A DNA stretch of 64,000 nucleotides from Stenotrophomonas sp. ATCM1_4 (GCF_004348115.1 NZ_QPFB01000001.1:1760836-1824835); one strand, 5' to 3'. Positions 30,308 to 40,252 are shown, counted from the first letter of the stretch. A program made the numbers and translations. The notes: generated by a model not told the origin, from the letters alone.

Positions 30308-32989
30308 ATGCCCCGTTCGCTGCCTTCGTACCGCGCGCTGTTGTCGCCCCTGTTGCTGGCCTGCGTGCTGGCCTCCGGTTGTGGCAGGCAGCAGGAACCG
30401 GCCGGCAAGGCACCCGTCACCCAACCCAGCGCCGCCGCGGCGGCGGCGACGGATCCAGCAGCGGCACCGCTGCTGGGCGCGTTGCAGAAGCAGTTGGATG
30501 GCCATCGCCGCATCGTCGTGCTGCTGGCCGATGAGGCACAGCAGACGCCGGCCGATCGCACCACCTCCAGCCGCATTGGCCAACAGTTGTTCCATGACGG
30601 GCTGGAGCAGCGCGAGGCCATCGCCGCGCAGTTCGATGCGTTGCTGCGCGAGAGCAGCCCACAACGCTTCGCCACGCTGGGCACGGTGCTGGACTACATC
30701 GAATCGGCACCGGAGCTGTACGACGCCGACCGCCTGGCGTTCCGCGAAGTGTTGCGTGACCTGCACGAGCGGGTCGGCAAGGACTCCTCGTTGCCGGCGG
30801 TGAAGCTGCACCAGCGCATCGGCGAGGACCTGGAGGCGCTGGACGAGATCGAGCGCAACTACAACCAGGAAATCACCCGGATCTTCAGCCGTTTCGATCG
30901 CACCCGAGCCATCACGCTCAAGCGCGAGAAATGGGACGACTACATCGCCCACCTGCGCACGCAGTACAGCCGCGAGGCGATCCTGCGTGACTACGGGGTG
31001 ATCGAGCCCTACCCGATGTCGATGAAGGACAGCGAGCGCGAGATCTTCGGCCGCGACCTGCCGGCCAAGACCGTGGTGTTGACCTTCGATGACGGCCCGC
31101 ACAAGGCCTATACCGATGAAGTGGTGGCCATTCTCAAGCGCTACGACGTGCCGGGCGTGTTCTTCGAGGTGGGCCGAAACCTGGGCGCGATCCAGCCCGA
31201 TGGCAAGGTCACGCTCGGGCCGATGGCCGGCATCAGCCGCAACCTGATGGAGCAGGGCTACGCGGTGGGCAACCACAGCCTGACCCATGCACAGCTCTCG
31301 CGGACCAGCGGTGACGCGCTGCGCGAGCAGGTGCTGGGCACCGACATCCTGCTCAAGGACGTGGATAGCCGCCGCGCGCCGTTGTTCCGCTTCCCGTATG
31401 GCGCGCGCAACGCCGAAGGCCTGCAGCTGCTCGGCGAGGCCGGCCTGAAGTCGATCATGTGGAACATCGATTCGATGGACTGGGCCGACCCGGTGCCCGA
31501 GTCGATCGTGCAGCGCGTGGTCGAGCAGGTGCAGAAGGAACAGAAGGGCATCATCCTGTTCCATGACATCCACGACCGTGCGGTGAAGGCGTTGCCGCAG
31601 ATCCTGGACCGGCTGATCGCCGACGGTTACCAGTTCGCTGGCTGGAACGGCCGTGACTTCAGCGTCAGCCGCCCGCGCAAGGGCGCCACCAGCGACGCCA
31701 CCGTGACCACCGGCTACGAAAAATCCTGGGCCATCGTGATCGGCATCGACGACTACGCCAGGTGGCCCAAGCTCGAGTACGCCAGCCATGACGCGCAGGC
31801 CATCGCCGATACCCTTACCGGGCAGTTCGGCTTCCCGTCCTCGCAGGTGATCGTGCTGAAGAACGAACAGGCCACGCGCAACAACATCCTGGCCGCCTTC
31901 CACGACCGCCTGGCCGATGACCGCACCGGCCGGAACGACCGCGTGTTCGTGTTCTTCGCCGGCCATGGTGCCACCCGCCAGCTCGCCTCCGGGCGCGACC
32001 TGGGCTACATCATCCCGGTGGACTCGGACCCCAACGAGTTCGCCACCGACGCGATCGCGATGACCGACATCCAGAACATCGCCGAGAGCATGCGCGCCAA
32101 GCACGTCATGTTCGTCATGGATGCCTGCTACAGCGGCCTGGGCCTGACCCGCGGCGGGCCGTCCTCGTCGGCGTTCCTGCGCGAGAACGCGCGCCGCAGC
32201 GCCCGCCAGATGCTGACCGCCGGCGGTGCCGACCAGCAGGTGGCCGACAGCGGCCCGAACGGGCATTCGGTGTTCACCTGGGTGCTGCTGCAGGCGCTGG
32301 CCGGCAAGGGCGACCTCAATGGCGATGGCCTGATCACCGGCACCGAGCTGGCCGCGTACGTGGCGCCGGCGGTGTCGGCGGTGTCGCAGCAGACCCCGGC
32401 ATTCGGCAGCTTGCCCGGATCGCAGGGCGGCGAGTTCGTGTTCCAGGTACCGGACAGCCAAGAATACCTGACCGCCGATACCCGCCAGCTCTCGGCCGAC
32501 GCGATCGCGCTCAACAACCGCGTCGATGCCGCCCAGGATGCCAAGGGCGAGGCCGAGGCACCGGTGACCGTGACCGACCTGCAGGGTGGCAGGAGCACGC
32601 TGGTGGTGCCGGCGGCCGGGGCGGTGTCCGACCGCCAGCGTGCCCAGCAGGCCAATGACCGTGGCCTGCAGCTGTACCGCGAGAAGCGCTACGACGAAGC
32701 CGTCACCCAATTCACCGAGGCCCTGAAACTGCGCCCGGACTTCGCGCAGGCGGCCAACAACCTGGGCTTCGTCTACTACCGCCAGCAGCGCTATGCCGAA
32801 GCGGCGCGCTGGCTGGAGAACACCTTGAAGATCGATCCCTCGCGTGCGGTGGCCTACCTCAACCTGGGCGATGCGTACTTCAATGCCGGCGACAAGGCCA
32901 AGGCCGGGCAGGCCTACAGCACCTACCTGGAGCTGCAGCCGCAAGGCAGCGGCGCGGCCCAGGCGCGCGCGCAACTGCAGAAGCTGTAG
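30308..32989 (+). CDS. Lipoprotein with NodB deacetylase, caspase-like and TPR domains
   Basis: An 893-residue predicted lipoprotein: signal MPRSLPSYRALLSPLLLACV with acylated cysteine at residue 25. Residues 50-250 are helical and unassigned. Residues about 255-455 are a NodB polysaccharide deacetylase with TFDDGPH (259-265), the metal pair NHSLTH (His323 and His327), RFPYGARN and LFHDIHDRAVKAL. Residues about 470-720 are a caspase-like (C14) peptidase with KSWAIVIGIDDYARWPKLEY, a His dyad residue at 553 (FFAGHGA) and the nucleophile Cys607 (MDACYSG). An acidic GDLNGDGLITG stretch may bind calcium. Residues about 778-893 are three TPR units. All catalytic positions of both enzymes are kept. 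The likely site is the periplasm, acting on cell-wall or surface glycan; the substrates are unknown. It lies between yidC and mnmE, starting mnmE translation 3 bases after its stop. Confidence 0.9.
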   Translation: MPRSLPSYRALLSPLLLACVLASGCGRQQEPAGKAPVTQPSAAAAAATDPAAAPLLGALQKQLDGHRRIVVLLADEAQQTPADRTTSSRIGQQLFHDGLEQREAIAAQFDALLRESSPQRFATLGTVLDYIESAPELYDADRLAFREVLRDLHERVGKDSSLPAVKLHQRIGEDLEALDEIERNYNQEITRIFSRFDRTRAITLKREKWDDYIAHLRTQYSREAILRDYGVIEPYPMSMKDSEREIFGRDLPAKTVVLTFDDGPHKAYTDEVVAILKRYDVPGVFFEVGRNLGAIQPDGKVTLGPMAGISRNLMEQGYAVGNHSLTHAQLSRTSGDALREQVLGTDILLKDVDSRRAPLFRFPYGARNAEGLQLLGEAGLKSIMWNIDSMDWADPVPESIVQRVVEQVQKEQKGIILFHDIHDRAVKALPQILDRLIADGYQFAGWNGRDFSVSRPRKGATSDATVTTGYEKSWAIVIGIDDYARWPKLEYASHDAQAIADTLTGQFGFPSSQVIVLKNEQATRNNILAAFHDRLADDRTGRNDRVFVFFAGHGATRQLASGRDLGYIIPVDSDPNEFATDAIAMTDIQNIAESMRAKHVMFVMDACYSGLGLTRGGPSSSAFLRENARRSARQMLTAGGADQQVADSGPNGHSVFTWVLLQALAGKGDLNGDGLITGTELAAYVAPAVSAVSQQTPAFGSLPGSQGGEFVFQVPDSQEYLTADTRQLSADAIALNNRVDAAQDAKGEAEAPVTVTDLQGGRSTLVVPAAGAVSDRQRAQQANDRGLQLYREKRYDEAVTQFTEALKLRPDFAQAANNLGFVYYRQQRYAEAARWLENTLKIDPSRAVAYLNLGDAYFNAGDKAKAGQAYSTYLELQPQGSGAAQARAQLQKL

Positions 32990-32992
32990 CGG

Positions 32993-34342
32993 ATGAGCGC
33001 GTTGTCCACCGGCCAGACCATCGTTGCCATTGCCAGCGGCGCCGCTGCCGGCGGCGTCGGCATGCTGCGCGTCTCCGGGCCGCGGTCATTGCAGATCGCC
33101 GTTGCCCTCGGTTGCCCGATGCTGCAGCCGCGGCATGCGCACTACGCCAGGTTCCGCGATGCAGGCGGCGAGGTGATCGATGACGGCATCGCGTTGTACT
33201 TCCCCGGCCCGCGCAGCTTCACCGGCGAGGACGTGGTGGAACTGCAGGGCCACGGTAGCCCTGTCGTATTGCGACAACTGCTCGCGCGCTGCATCGAACT
33301 GGGTGCGCGCCAGGCGCGTGCCGGTGAGTTCAGTGAACGCGCCTTCCTCAACGGCAAGCTCGATCTGGCCCAGGCCGAAGCCATCGCCGACCTGATCGCG
33401 GCGGGCGACGTGCGCGCCGCACGCGCCGCGCGGCGTTCGCTGGATGGCGTGTTCTCGCGGCGGGTGGAAGAGGTCGGCGAACAACTGGTGCGCCTGCGCA
33501 TCCACGTCGAAGCGGCCATCGACTTTGCCGATGAGCCACTGGATACGCTGGGCGGTGCGCAGGTGCGCGCCGGCATCGAACAGGCGCGTGCGCTGCTGGA
33601 GCAACTGCGCATCGACGCCGAGCGTGGCCGCAAGCTGCGTGATGGCCTGCACGCGGTGCTGATCGGCCCGCCCAATGCAGGCAAGAGTTCGCTGCTCAAT
33701 GCCCTGGCCGGCAGCGAGCGCGCCATCGTCACCGACATCGCCGGCACCACCCGCGACACGCTGCGCGAAACCATTCGCATCGATGGCCTGGAGCTGGAAC
33801 TGGTGGACACGGCCGGCCTGCGCGAAGGTGGCGATGCCATCGAACGCGAAGGCATGCGCCGCGCCCGTGCCGAAATGCAGCGCGCCGACCTGGCCATCGT
33901 GGTGCTGGATGCGCGTGATCCGGACGCGGGCAAGCAGGCCATTGGCGATGCCGCCGCCCAGGCCGCGCGGCAGCTGTGGGTATTCAACAAATGCGACCTG
34001 CTGCCACAGTGGCCGCAGGACCTGGGGGCCGACAGCATCGCGTTGTCGGCGGCCAGCGGGGCAGGGCTGGAGCAGCTGCACGCGCGCCTGCGCGCCATCG
34101 CCAGCGACGGTGCCGGGGAAGGCATGCAGGGCGAGTTCTCCGCGCGCCTGCGCCATGTCGAGGCCATCGCCAGTGCCGCAGGGCACCTGGAAACCGCCGA
34201 CGCGCAGCTGCACCACGACCAGCTCGAACTGGCTGCCGAGGAGCTGCGGCTGGCCCACGATGCACTGGGCGAGATCACCGGCCGGATGACGGCCGACGAT
34301 CTGCTGGGGCGGATTTTCTCGAGTTTCTGCATCGGCAAGTGA
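32993..34342 (+). CDS. mnmE: tRNA uridine-5-carboxymethylaminomethyl GTPase MnmE
   Basis: With MnmG it modifies the wobble uridine of certain tRNAs. The 449 residues start [20 protein letters not shown]. The N-terminal tetrahydrofolate-binding domain has [15 protein letters not shown] and [20 protein letters not shown]. The inserted G domain has [33 protein letters not shown] and NKCD. The C-terminus ends SSFCIGK with the catalytic cysteine. It follows the deacetylase-caspase gene with 3 bases between, so the two are probably cotranscribed. Confidence 0.98.
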   Translation: MSALSTGQTIVAIASGAAAGGVGMLRVSGPRSLQIAVALGCPMLQPRHAHYARFRDAGGEVIDDGIALYFPGPRSFTGEDVVELQGHGSPVVLRQLLARCIELGARQARAGEFSERAFLNGKLDLAQAEAIADLIAAGDVRAARAARRSLDGVFSRRVEEVGEQLVRLRIHVEAAIDFADEPLDTLGGAQVRAGIEQARALLEQLRIDAERGRKLRDGLHAVLIGPPNAGKSSLLNALAGSERAIVTDIAGTTRDTLRETIRIDGLELELVDTAGLREGGDAIEREGMRRARAEMQRADLAIVVLDARDPDAGKQAIGDAAAQAARQLWVFNKCDLLPQWPQDLGADSIALSAASGAGLEQLHARLRAIASDGAGEGMQGEFSARLRHVEAIASAAGHLETADAQLHHDQLELAAEELRLAHDALGEITGRMTADDLLGRIFSSFCIGK

Positions 34343-34518
34343 TGCCCCGCGTGGGGTGACACATTCAGCCTGCGCGCAGTAGGCTATGCGCCGTTACGGG
34401 ATCCCCCCGCCTGCGGAGCCAGTCCAATGCGCCATTGATGCCACCGTCGCAATGACGGTCCCTTCCAGTCCCTGCTGCCGTTGGCGGCCGGGTGCTTCGG
34501 GCATCGATGGAACCACGC

Positions 34519-36132
34519 ATGACCACTTCCGTATCCGTGACGCTGGATGGCGTCGCTTGGCACACGCCCGATGGGCGCTGCCTTTTTTCTGATCTCACTG
34601 CACGCTTTGATGGACGGCTGACCGGCCTGGTCGGCCGCAATGGCGTGGGCAAGTCCGTGCTGGCGCAGATGATGGCCGGGCTGCGCGTACCCAGCGCCGG
34701 ACACTGCCGGCGCATGGGCCGCGTCCACTACCTGCCGCAGCAGGTGGCGGTGATTCCCGGGCAGCGGGTAGCCGAGCTTGCCGCTGTGGATAACGTGTTG
34801 GCGGCGCTGCTGCGGATCGAGGCGGGCAGCACCGACCCGGCCGACTTCGACGCGGTGGGCGAACAGTGGATGCTGCGCGAAACGCTGCAACAGGCGTTGC
34901 TCGACGCGGGACTGGAGGGTATCTCTGCGGACATGCCTGTGGATAAGCTCAGCGGCGGGCAACGGATGCGGGTGGCATTGGTGGGCGCGCTGCTGCAACC
35001 GGTGGAGCTGCTGATCCTGGACGAGCCCAGCAATCACCTGGACCTGGCTGGCCGGCAGTGGCTGGCCGCGCAACTGCGGGCACGGGGGCAGGGCGTGCTG
35101 CTGGTCAGCCACGACCGCCTGCTGCTGGCCGAGGTGGAGCGCATCGTCGAATTGTCGCCGCAGGGCCTGCGCAGCCACGGTGGCAACTACGCCAGTTATG
35201 CACAGGCGCGCGCTGCCACAAGGGCGGCGGCCGAAACCCTGTTGCAGCAGCGTCGCCATGAACGTCGCAAGGGCGAGCAGGAGTTGCGCGTCCAACGCGA
35301 ACGGCTGGAGCAGCGCAGCGCGCGTGGCAGCCGCGATGCGGCCAGGGCCAACCAGGCGCCGATCCTGCTGGGCCTGCAGCGCCAGCGTGCCGAAGCCAAC
35401 GCCGGCAAGGCACGACAGCAGCTCCAGCAACGGCATGCGGGGCTGGACGACGCGGTGCGGCAGGCGCATGCGCAGCTGGATGCGCCACCACCGGTGTTGC
35501 TGATGCCGGCGCTGCTCCCCGGTGGCCCGGAATGGGTAGTGCGGTTGGAAGGCGTGCGTCTGCCGTGGAGCGACCCGGCGCAGCCCGCGCTGGACCTGTC
35601 GCTGCGCCGGGGCCAGCGCCTGGCCGTGAGTGGAGCCAACGGCACCGGCAAATCCACCTTGCTCAAGCTGCTGGCCGGTCAGTGCGAAGCGGTGGCGGGG
35701 AACGTACAGGTTGCGGTGCCCGCAGCGCTGCTGGACCAGCAACTGGCGGTCCTGCCGCCGCAATGCAGTGCGCTGCAGGGGCTGCGCGAAAGCAACCCCC
35801 TGCAGGAGGAAGCCGTCTCTCGCAGCCGTCTCTCGCTGCTGGGCCTGGACGCCGCGCAGGCGGTGCTGCCCTCGGCCCGGCTCAGTGGTGGGCAGCGGCT
35901 CAAGGCGGCGCTGGCCTGCGTGCTCTACGCGGACCCGCCGGCGCAGCTGCTGTTGCTGGACGAGCCGGGCAACCACCTGGACCTGGAATCACTGGAAGCC
36001 CTGGAAGGCCTGCTGCGGCAGTACCGCGGCACGCTGGTGGTGGTCTCCCACGATCCGGCCTTCCTGCAGGCCATTGGCATCGATGCCACGTTGCAGCTGG
36101 ACAGGGATGGCTGGCGATTGCAGCCGGCCTGA
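34519..36132 (+). CDS. ABC-F family ATP-binding protein
   Basis: A soluble protein with two tandem ABC ATPase domains and no membrane segments, as in ribosome-associated ABC-F factors. Domain 1 has GRNGVGKS, KLSGGQRMRVAL and LLILDEPSNHLD; domain 2 has GANGTGKST, RLSGGQRLKAAL and LLLLDEPGNHLD. A charged linker with EQELRVQRERLEQRSARGSR separates them. The ATG at 34519 (MTTSVSVTLDGVAWH) is preferred over in-frame starts at 34492 and 34507. At 537 residues it resembles the Uup/YheS-like branch; no antibiotic-resistance role can be assigned. Two exact DnaA boxes lie inside the gene, at 34785 and 34938. Confidence 0.87.
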   Translation: MTTSVSVTLDGVAWHTPDGRCLFSDLTARFDGRLTGLVGRNGVGKSVLAQMMAGLRVPSAGHCRRMGRVHYLPQQVAVIPGQRVAELAAVDNVLAALLRIEAGSTDPADFDAVGEQWMLRETLQQALLDAGLEGISADMPVDKLSGGQRMRVALVGALLQPVELLILDEPSNHLDLAGRQWLAAQLRARGQGVLLVSHDRLLLAEVERIVELSPQGLRSHGGNYASYAQARAATRAAAETLLQQRRHERRKGEQELRVQRERLEQRSARGSRDAARANQAPILLGLQRQRAEANAGKARQQLQQRHAGLDDAVRQAHAQLDAPPPVLLMPALLPGGPEWVVRLEGVRLPWSDPAQPALDLSLRRGQRLAVSGANGTGKSTLLKLLAGQCEAVAGNVQVAVPAALLDQQLAVLPPQCSALQGLRESNPLQEEAVSRSRLSLLGLDAAQAVLPSARLSGGQRLKAALACVLYADPPAQLLLLDEPGNHLDLESLEALEGLLRQYRGTLVVVSHDPAFLQAIGIDATLQLDRDGWRLQPA

Positions 36133-36206
36133 GGCTGTTCTTTCTTTCGCCGGTCACATCGCAGCGGCATCATTGCGCCTTCGTTTTTTGATGAAGGTGC
36201 GGTGCG

Positions 36207-37292
36207 ATGTCCAGGTGGGGATGGTTGATGATGGCAGGCATGGCATGCTGCCCGGTAATGCACGCCAACGCCGCCCAGAGTTATCCACACGTTTCGGTCT
36301 ACGCGCACCGTGGTGCCAGCGCATTGCTGCCCGAACACACCCTGGCCGCGTACGCCCAGGCCATCTCCGACGGCGCCGACTACATCGAGCCGGATCTGGT
36401 GATGACCAAGGACGGCGTGCTGGTGGCACGCCATGAGAACGAGATCGGCTCGACCACCGATGTCGCCGCGCATCCGGAATTCGCCGAGCGCCGTACCATC
36501 AAGGTGATCGACGGGAAGAAGATCGACGGTTGGTTCACCGAAGACTTCACCCTGGCCGAGTTGAAGACCCTGTACGCCCGCGAGCGCCTGCCACAGGTGC
36601 GCGGCACTGCGTTCGACGGGCAATTCCGCATTGCCTCGCTGGACGAGATCATCAACTTCCTGGTGCAGCAGGCCGGCCGCGCCAACCGCGGCATCGGGCT
36701 GGTGCCGGAGATCAAGCACGGCAGCTATTTCCGCGGCATTGGCCTGCCGATGGAAGACAAGCTGCTGGCCGCGCTGCAGGGCAATGCCTATACCAAGGTG
36801 GCGCCGGTGATGGTGCAGTCCTTCGAGACCGCCAACCTGCGCGCGCTGCGCGCCAAGCTGGGCCGCGATTCCAACATCCGCCTGCTGCAGCTGCTGGATG
36901 CTGCCGGCGACATGCCGGCCGACGTGGTGCTGGCCGGCGGCACGCTGACGTATGCGCAGATGGCGACGCCGGCCGGGCTGAAGGAGATCGCCGGCTACGC
37001 CGACGCCATCGGCCTGGAACGGCGCATGGTGATCCCGTGGAACGCGCAGGGGGGCCTGGCTGCGCCCACCGCACTGGTCGGGGATGCGCATGCCGCCGGC
37101 CTGCAGGTGGTGGTCTACACCTTCCGCCCGGAGAACCCGTTCCTGCCGCCGGCACTGCGCCAGGGTGCGGAGAATGCGCGCAACCCGGAGGCATCGGTGG
37201 CCGAGATGCGCGAGTACCTCAAGGCCGGCATCGATGCGTTGTTCACCGACGATCCCGCACTGGGCCGCCGCGCGGTGGACGGCACTCCGTAA
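36207..37292 (+). CDS. glpQ: Periplasmic glycerophosphodiester phosphodiesterase
   Basis: Hydrolyses glycerophosphodiesters from lipid turnover to glycerol 3-phosphate and an alcohol. The 361 residues have a signal peptide (WLMMAGMACCPVMHANA). The catalytic block is VYAHRGASALLPEHTLAAY, then YIEPDLVMTKDGVLVARHEN. Downstream are LVPEIKHGSYF, VMVQSFETANLRAL and IDALFTDDPALG. It fits the GlpQ (periplasmic) type better than cytoplasmic UgpQ. An exact DnaA box (36281-36289) lies in the codons just after the signal peptide. Confidence 0.92.
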   Translation: MSRWGWLMMAGMACCPVMHANAAQSYPHVSVYAHRGASALLPEHTLAAYAQAISDGADYIEPDLVMTKDGVLVARHENEIGSTTDVAAHPEFAERRTIKVIDGKKIDGWFTEDFTLAELKTLYARERLPQVRGTAFDGQFRIASLDEIINFLVQQAGRANRGIGLVPEIKHGSYFRGIGLPMEDKLLAALQGNAYTKVAPVMVQSFETANLRALRAKLGRDSNIRLLQLLDAAGDMPADVVLAGGTLTYAQMATPAGLKEIAGYADAIGLERRMVIPWNAQGGLAAPTALVGDAHAAGLQVVVYTFRPENPFLPPALRQGAENARNPEASVAEMREYLKAGIDALFTDDPALGRRAVDGTP

Positions 37293-37473
37293 GGAGCGGC
37301 CTGCACCGCGACGCCGCAGCTGCTTCGGCCCGGGCCGCCGCGGGTTGGCGGCACCGGATCGATCACGTGACGCCCTGTCATCGTTTGCCAGTCACGGCGG
37401 TGCCCAAAGGGAGGGCGGTTGTCCTGTGTGAAAATGCCGGCAGTGGGCATTGGCAGGATCATGGAGGGACGCT

Positions 37474-38394
37474 TTGCTGATCGGTTACCGGTTCGAGGAA
37501 GGCGCCGTGCTGCGCATCCATTCGCGCAACGCGGTGGCGACGGTACTGCTGGTCGCTTTCAGCCTGGTCTTCACCATCGGCCCCGTGCTGCTGCTCTTTT
37601 CGCGCGACCTCCATGGCACGGGGATGGATCCGGTGCTGGCAGGGCTGGCATCGGCTTTGATGATCGCCATGGCGCTGGCTTCGCTCTGGTATTTCCGTCT
37701 GCGCGAGACGCTGGTGTTGGATAGGCCCGGCAACCAGGGCATCCGCATCTCCCACAACCTGTTTGGAAGGGCGCGGCGCGTCGATGCGGCGTTCGTGCTG
37801 GCGGGTCAGCCTCGCCTGCAGCTCCGGCGCCATGGCGATAGCGCCCGTGCCCCCGTGCGGCTATGGCTGATGCACGCCGATGGAAGCGAGCACCAGCTCA
37901 GTTTCGAAACGATCGCCGTGCGGCCGGGCAGCGGCGTCACCGGCGAATGGCTGCAACGGATCGCCACGCATCTGCAGGTGGAGGCTCCGGCCGGGATCGT
38001 GGTCGTGCCGCTGAACTCGCCGGCAGCCGCGCCCCGGCACCGGCCCCCACGGCAGGCCAGCGTCGTGGAGGACGCCCCTGGAACGCGACCGCGCGCCCCT
38101 CGACAGGACGATGCCCTGCCGGCAGGCGTCCGCGTCGTCATGGCGCTGATCGGGGCATTCCTCGCCGTTCTGGCGCTCAGCCAGGCCTGGGTGCTGTTGC
38201 ACGCACTGAGCAGTGGAACGCTCCGCGTGAGCCACTGGCGGGGCAGTGGTTCGGTGGTTTATCACTGGGGGGCCGAACCCTACGGCTTCCTGCTGCAGCT
38301 CTTCATCGCGGTGCTGGAAGTACTCGTGCCTGCCGCCTTGGCATGGGGCGGGTTGCGCCTGGCCATCGTGGGGCGCTACTCGCGGCAGGGGTAG
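37474..38394 (+). CDS. Hypothetical membrane protein, 306 aa
   Basis: I do not recognise the family. Two hydrophobic helices lie near the N-terminus (TVLLVAFSLVFTIGPVLLLF and LASALMIAMALASLWYF). A soluble middle with a Pro/Arg-rich linker (PAAAPRHRPPRQASVVEDAP) follows, and then two more helices (VVMALIGAFLAVLALSQAWV and LFIAVLEVLVPAALAWGGL). The TTG at 37474 (LIGYRFEEGAVLRI) is chosen for the GGAGGGA seven bases upstream; a TTG at 37450 is also in frame. The neighbours glpQ and rhomboid give no functional clue. Confidence 0.65.
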   Translation: MLIGYRFEEGAVLRIHSRNAVATVLLVAFSLVFTIGPVLLLFSRDLHGTGMDPVLAGLASALMIAMALASLWYFRLRETLVLDRPGNQGIRISHNLFGRARRVDAAFVLAGQPRLQLRRHGDSARAPVRLWLMHADGSEHQLSFETIAVRPGSGVTGEWLQRIATHLQVEAPAGIVVVPLNSPAAAPRHRPPRQASVVEDAPGTRPRAPRQDDALPAGVRVVMALIGAFLAVLALSQAWVLLHALSSGTLRVSHWRGSGSVVYHWGAEPYGFLLQLFIAVLEVLVPAALAWGGLRLAIVGRYSRQG

Positions 38395-38415
38395 GTCTGA
38401 CGGCCCGGGCCGCAC

Positions 38416-39198
38416 TTACGCGGGGTTATTCGGGTCGCGCCGGCGCAGCGGCACCACCACTTCGTAATCGCGGCCCTCGCGAGGCTGCCACAACACCGGT
38501 ACCTGCCGCGGGGACGGTGGCTCGAGCTCATCGGCGTCGGCCAGCACCTCGTCTTCCTCCTCGTCTTCCCAGCTGTAGCGCTTGCGGGGGGCCATCGGGT
38601 CGGCGTGGCGGAACATCAGCGCGGCGATGACGCCGGCGGCGGCACCGCCCATGTGCGATTGCCAGGACACGCCCGGCTCATGCGGCAGGATGGTGATCAG
38701 CATGCTGCCGTAGAACAGGAAGGCGATCATGCCGGCGGCGATGGCCGGCCGGTCGCGGCGCAGCAGGCCCAGCACGAACACCAGGAACATCAGGCCGTGG
38801 GTCACGCCGCTGGCACCGAGGTGATGGCTGCCGGGCTCGCCCAGCAACCAGGCACCCAGCCCGGAACCCACCCACAGCAGCGGCAGCGCGCGCACGGTGG
38901 CCTTGGGGTAGACGCTGCCGGCCAGCGTGCCGAGGATCAGCAGGGCCACCGCATTGGCACCGAGGTGCTCGATCGAGCCATGCAGCAGCGGGGCGCCCAG
39001 CAGGCCCCACAGGCCCTTGGCTTCCAGGGGCGCCACCGACCAGGCGCGCCAGTCCCAGCCGCTGCTCTGCACGGCGAACACGGCCACCAGCAGCAGCACG
39101 AAGCCCAGGCTCAGGTTGAAGGCGCGCAGCACCCGGTTGCGGTCGCTGCGGTCATTGGCCGGCGAGGCGCCGGTGGCGGGGACGTTTGGCGTATCCAT
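38416..39198 (-). CDS. Rhomboid family intramembrane serine protease
   Basis: A 260-residue polytopic membrane protease that cleaves within or near membrane helices. The start at 39198 (MDTPNVPATGASPAND) excludes an upstream basic extension. LLHGSIEHLGANAVALL, the serine motif HHLGASGVTHGLMF and the second catalytic His in SWQSHMGGAAAGV are all present. An unusual acidic C-terminal tail (YSWEDEEEDEVLADADELEP) ends with a Pro-rich basic stretch; it is cytoplasmic by topology and could be regulatory. It is convergent with the hypothetical membrane gene at 37474. Confidence 0.88.
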   Translation of the reverse strand: MDTPNVPATGASPANDRSDRNRVLRAFNLSLGFVLLLVAVFAVQSSGWDWRAWSVAPLEAKGLWGLLGAPLLHGSIEHLGANAVALLILGTLAGSVYPKATVRALPLLWVGSGLGAWLLGEPGSHHLGASGVTHGLMFLVFVLGLLRRDRPAIAAGMIAFLFYGSMLITILPHEPGVSWQSHMGGAAAGVIAALMFRHADPMAPRKRYSWEDEEEDEVLADADELEPPSPRQVPVLWQPREGRDYEVVVPLRRRDPNNPA

Positions 39199-39292
39199 GT
39201 CATTGGGATTGCGGCGGGTCCCCGGTTTGCAAGGGGGACGGGCATGGGAACCGCTGTGCCGCCAACGGGACAATCCCGCTGGCGGCGGTGGA

Positions 39293-40252
39293 TCAGCCGT
39301 GCTTCTGCTTCGGCGGGATCTTCAGGCTCAGGACCATGGTGGTGACCAGGATCGCGGCGACCACGCCCAGCGACACCGGCACCGGGATCTTGTACAGGTC
39401 GATCAGCAGCATCTTGGCGCCGATGAACGCCAGGATCACCGCCAGGCCGTACGGCAGCAGGTGGAAGCGGTCGGCCATGCCGGCCAGCAGGAAGAACATC
39501 GCGCGCAGGCCCAGCACCGCGAACACGTTCGAGGTCAGCACGATGAACGGGTCGGTGGTGATGGCGAAGATGGCCGGGATCGAGTCCACCGCGAAGATCA
39601 CGTCGGTGACCGCGATCAGGATCAGCACCACGAACATCGGGGTGAACCAGCGCACGCCGTCCTTCTCGGCGACCAGCCGGTTGCCGTTGTACTCGTGGCT
39701 GATGCGCAGGTGCTTGCGCATGAACTTCAGCGCCGGGTTGTCATCCAGGCTGGGTTCCTGGCCCGCGGCGAACCACATCTTCCAGCCGGTGAACAGCAGG
39801 AACGCACCGAACACGTAGAGCAGCCAGTGGAACTGGTTCACCAGCACGGTGCCGGCGAAGATCATCACCGTGCGCAGCGCGATGGCGCCGAGGATGCCGA
39901 TGATCAGCACGCGCTGGCGCTGGGTCTCGGGCACCGCGAAGTAGCCCATGATCAGCAGGAACACGAAGATGTTGTCGACCGCCAGCGCCTTCTCGATCAG
40001 GTAGCCGGTCAGGAACTGCAGGCCGATCTCGTTGGCCACCGCGGTGCCGGCGGTCTCGTTCAGGTAGTACCAGAGGCCGGCATTGAAGGCCAGGGCCAAC
40101 GCCACCCAGCCGATGGACCACAGCAGGGCCTCCTTGAAGGTGACCTTGTGCGGGCCGCCGTGGCGCATCAGCACCAGGTCGATCAACAGGGCGGCGATGA
40201 CGACGGCGATGAAGCCGCCCCAAAGCCAGGGATTACCGATTGTCTGGATCAT
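39293..40252 (-). CDS. TerC family membrane protein (Alx/YgjT type)
   Basis: An integral membrane protein of 319 residues with about nine helices. It starts MIQTIGNPWLWGGFIAVVIA. Family signatures are EKALAVDNIFVFLLIMGYFA, VFGAFLLFTGWKMWF, AVTDVIFAVDSIPAIFAITT and SNVFAVLGLRAMFFLLAGM, with the conserved paired acidic residues. It belongs to the branch that includes E. coli Alx and manganese exporters. The yybP-ykoY riboswitch upstream supports a role in manganese efflux or protein metalation. Confidence 0.92.
   Translation of the reverse strand: MIQTIGNPWLWGGFIAVVIAALLIDLVLMRHGGPHKVTFKEALLWSIGWVALALAFNAGLWYYLNETAGTAVANEIGLQFLTGYLIEKALAVDNIFVFLLIMGYFAVPETQRQRVLIIGILGAIALRTVMIFAGTVLVNQFHWLLYVFGAFLLFTGWKMWFAAGQEPSLDDNPALKFMRKHLRISHEYNGNRLVAEKDGVRWFTPMFVVLILIAVTDVIFAVDSIPAIFAITTDPFIVLTSNVFAVLGLRAMFFLLAGMADRFHLLPYGLAVILAFIGAKMLLIDLYKIPVPVSLGVVAAILVTTMVLSLKIPPKQKHG

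Noticed and set aside
30104..32974. 956-codon minus-strand frame opposite the NodB-caspase gene
   Set aside because: The plus-strand product has lipobox, deacetylase and caspase motifs; the minus-strand frame has none and is a GC-driven shadow.
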